Part shown: positions 4,809-6,050 of the stretch, piece after piece
How positions within the stretch are numbered: the first letter of the stretch is position 1
Layout of the letters: every line of letters begins with the position of its first letter
Source: Hydrogenothermaceae bacterium
GTDB lineage: Bacteria > Aquificota > Aquificae > Hydrogenothermales > Hydrogenothermaceae
Length of the DNA stretch: 6,050 nt
NCBI GenBank assembly: GCA_026984415.1
Contig: JALSSE010000471.1
Location: forward strand, 1-6,050
Reading direction: 5' to 3'
Position numbers and translations under genes: made by a program
The notes under the pieces: model-generated
Seen by the model: the letters and a program-made list of their open reading frames with translations, nothing else
Databases searched by the model: none
What the model was told of the DNA's origin: nothing

Positions 4809-6050
4809 ATGTGTGGAGTTTTTGGAGTTTTTAATAACTCATCTGCCGCAGAACTGACATTTTTAGGACTACATGCCCTTCAACATAGAGGACAGGAATC
4901 TGCCGGAATAGCTGTTTCTGATGGTTATGATATAAATTTAAAATTAGGGACTGGATTGGTTACTAAAGCAATCAGACAGGATGATTTTAAAGAACTAAAA
5001 GGTGATATAGCAATAGGACATGTAAGATACTCTACCGCAGGTGGTTCAGATACAAAAAATATTCAACCATTTTTTGCCCATTTTTACGGTGGTTCATTTG
5101 CAATAGCCCACAATGGAAACCTTGTAAATGCACTTGATATAAGACTTCAACTTGAAAAAAACGGAGCTATTTTTCGCTCAACATCAGATACAGAAGTATT
5201 TGTACACCTGATAGCCAAAGCCAAAGAGCCTCCTCCTTCCCACATAATGCTTCATAAAAATGATTTAGATTTTATACCACTTGTATTTGATGCTATGAGG
5301 AAGGCAAGAGGAGCATATTCTCTAACAATTTTAAGGGAAAAACAGTTAATTGCTGTTAGGGATCCATTTGGTTTCCGTCCATTAGCTTTAGGGAAAAATA
5401 AATCAGGAAGTTTTTTTGTTGCTTCTGAAACATGTGCCTTTGATATAGTTGATGCTGAGTATTTAAGGGATATCAAACCGGGAGAAGTTTTAGTTATTGA
5501 TGATTCAGGAATGCGTTCTTATTTTCCTTTTGAACAAATTGAGAAACCTGAGAAATGTATTTTTGAATTTGTTTATTTTGCAAGACCAGACAGTATGATT
5601 TTTAATGACTGGGTTTATGAAATAAGAAAAGAAATGGGAAGGAAGTTGGCACAGGAACACCCAATAGATGCAGACTGTGTTGTTCCTGTTCTTGATTCTG
5701 GAATGCTTGCAGCAAAAGGTTATTCAGAAGAAAGTGGAATACCTTTAGAAATTGGGCTTATCAGAAACCATTATGTTGGAAGAAGTTTTATACAACCTAC
5801 ACAGGAAATAAGGGATTTAAGCGTTAAGCTAAAACTAAACCCTGTAAAACAGGTAATTGAAGGAAAAAGATTAATAGTTGTTGATGACTCTTTAGTGAGG
5901 GGAACAACAAGCAAAAAAATTGTTAATATGCTAAGGAAAGCTGGGGCTAAAGAAATACATCTTTTAATAAGCTCGCCTCCTGTTGTCTCCCCTTGTTATT
6001 ATGGAATTGATACACCAACAAAAGAAGAACTGATTGCAAATCAGATGGAT
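4809..6050 (+). CDS. purF: Amidophosphoribosyltransferase PurF, 3' end cut by window
   Basis: The first 414 codons of the enzyme that commits PRPP to purine synthesis, using glutamine to make phosphoribosylamine in the cytoplasm. C2, exposed after Met removal, is the glutaminase nucleophile, so there is no propeptide, unlike Bacillus subtilis PurF. Residues 2-230 are the Ntn-hydrolase domain (LQHRGQESAGI 24-34, GHVRYST 70-76, AHNGNLVN 100-107, RDPFGFRPL 184-192, ASETCA 205-210). Residues from about 250 form the phosphoribosyltransferase domain, with YVGRSFIQP (322-330) and the PRPP loop VVDDSLVRGTTS (357-368). C250 and C396 match two of the four cysteines that bind the [4Fe-4S] cluster in the Bacillus-type enzyme; the last two would lie beyond the window. 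L295 replaces the usual proline of PVPDSG. GAGGTGG (4794-4800) is 8 bases before ATG 4809. About 50-60 residues are probably missing. Confidence 0.97.
   Translation, partial: MCGVFGVFNNSSAAELTFLGLHALQHRGQESAGIAVSDGYDINLKLGTGLVTKAIRQDDFKELKGDIAIGHVRYSTAGGSDTKNIQPFFAHFYGGSFAIAHNGNLVNALDIRLQLEKNGAIFRSTSDTEVFVHLIAKAKEPPPSHIMLHKNDLDFIPLVFDAMRKARGAYSLTILREKQLIAVRDPFGFRPLALGKNKSGSFFVASETCAFDIVDAEYLRDIKPGEVLVIDDSGMRSYFPFEQIEKPEKCIFEFVYFARPDSMIFNDWVYEIRKEMGRKLAQEHPIDADCVVPVLDSGMLAAKGYSEESGIPLEIGLIRNHYVGRSFIQPTQEIRDLSVKLKLNPVKQVIEGKRLIVVDDSLVRGTTSKKIVNMLRKAGAKEIHLLISSPPVVSPCYYGIDTPTKEELIANQMD

Noticed and set aside
5252..5476. Open frame of 74 codons on the minus strand
   Set aside because: Antisense within the well-conserved first domain of PurF.
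1..6050. CRISPR array, insertion sequence, toxin-antitoxin pair or defence island
   Set aside because: No regularly spaced repeats, transposase motifs or terminal inverted repeats were seen, and nearly all sequence is accounted for by ordinary genes.

Overview
This AT-rich window (about one third G+C by eye) comes from a Gram-negative bacterium, since it carries two enzymes of lipid A synthesis and a probable LPS-core-type glycosyltransferase. Lys/Glu/Ile-rich proteins, frequent AGA/AGG and ATA codons, a chromosomal RusA resolvase outside any phage context and a Bacillus-type PurF together suggest a thermophilic member of the Aquificota (a Persephonella- or Sulfurihydrogenibium-like organism). 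That assignment is inference from gene content, not a database match.

Layout. Six genes run leftward (minus strand) as a probable operon from about 3540 down to the left edge: an ArsR-family regulator, thioredoxin, lpxA, lpxI, a RusA-type Holliday junction resolvase and the start of an MgtC/SapB (DUF4010-like) membrane protein cut by the window. Spacings are 72, 29, 3 and 78 bases, then a 17-base overlap. A good sigma-70-type promoter (TTGACA, 17 bases, TACAAT) and a near-perfect 22-base palindrome lie upstream of the regulator. Further right, also on the minus strand, is a separate family 2 glycosyltransferase of the WaaE/LgtF type. After a roughly 390-base, very AT-rich divergent intergenic region, purF runs rightward and leaves the window before its stop codon.

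How the genes fit together. LpxA makes the first committed acylation of UDP-GlcNAc (or its 3-amino analogue), and LpxI later cleaves the UDP-diacyl sugar to lipid X. The glycosyltransferase probably adds a sugar to the LPS core or another surface glycan. The ArsR-type regulator has two cysteines and sits directly ahead of thioredoxin, which suggests thiol or redox control of the operon, although metal or metalloid sensing is not excluded. RusA and the MgtC-like protein have no obvious link to lipid A and may only be co-transcribed.

The translation starts of four genes needed a decision: TTG for rusA, and starts downstream of the longest open frame for the ArsR gene (ATG at 3423) and the glycosyltransferase (ATG at 4416); purF starts at ATG 4809. 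I found no mobile element, CRISPR array, tRNA or rRNA. Most of the window is ordinary core genome. The points most worth a second look are the regulator-thioredoxin unit with its operator-like DNA, the altered substrate loop of LpxA, and the repeated motif upstream of purF.
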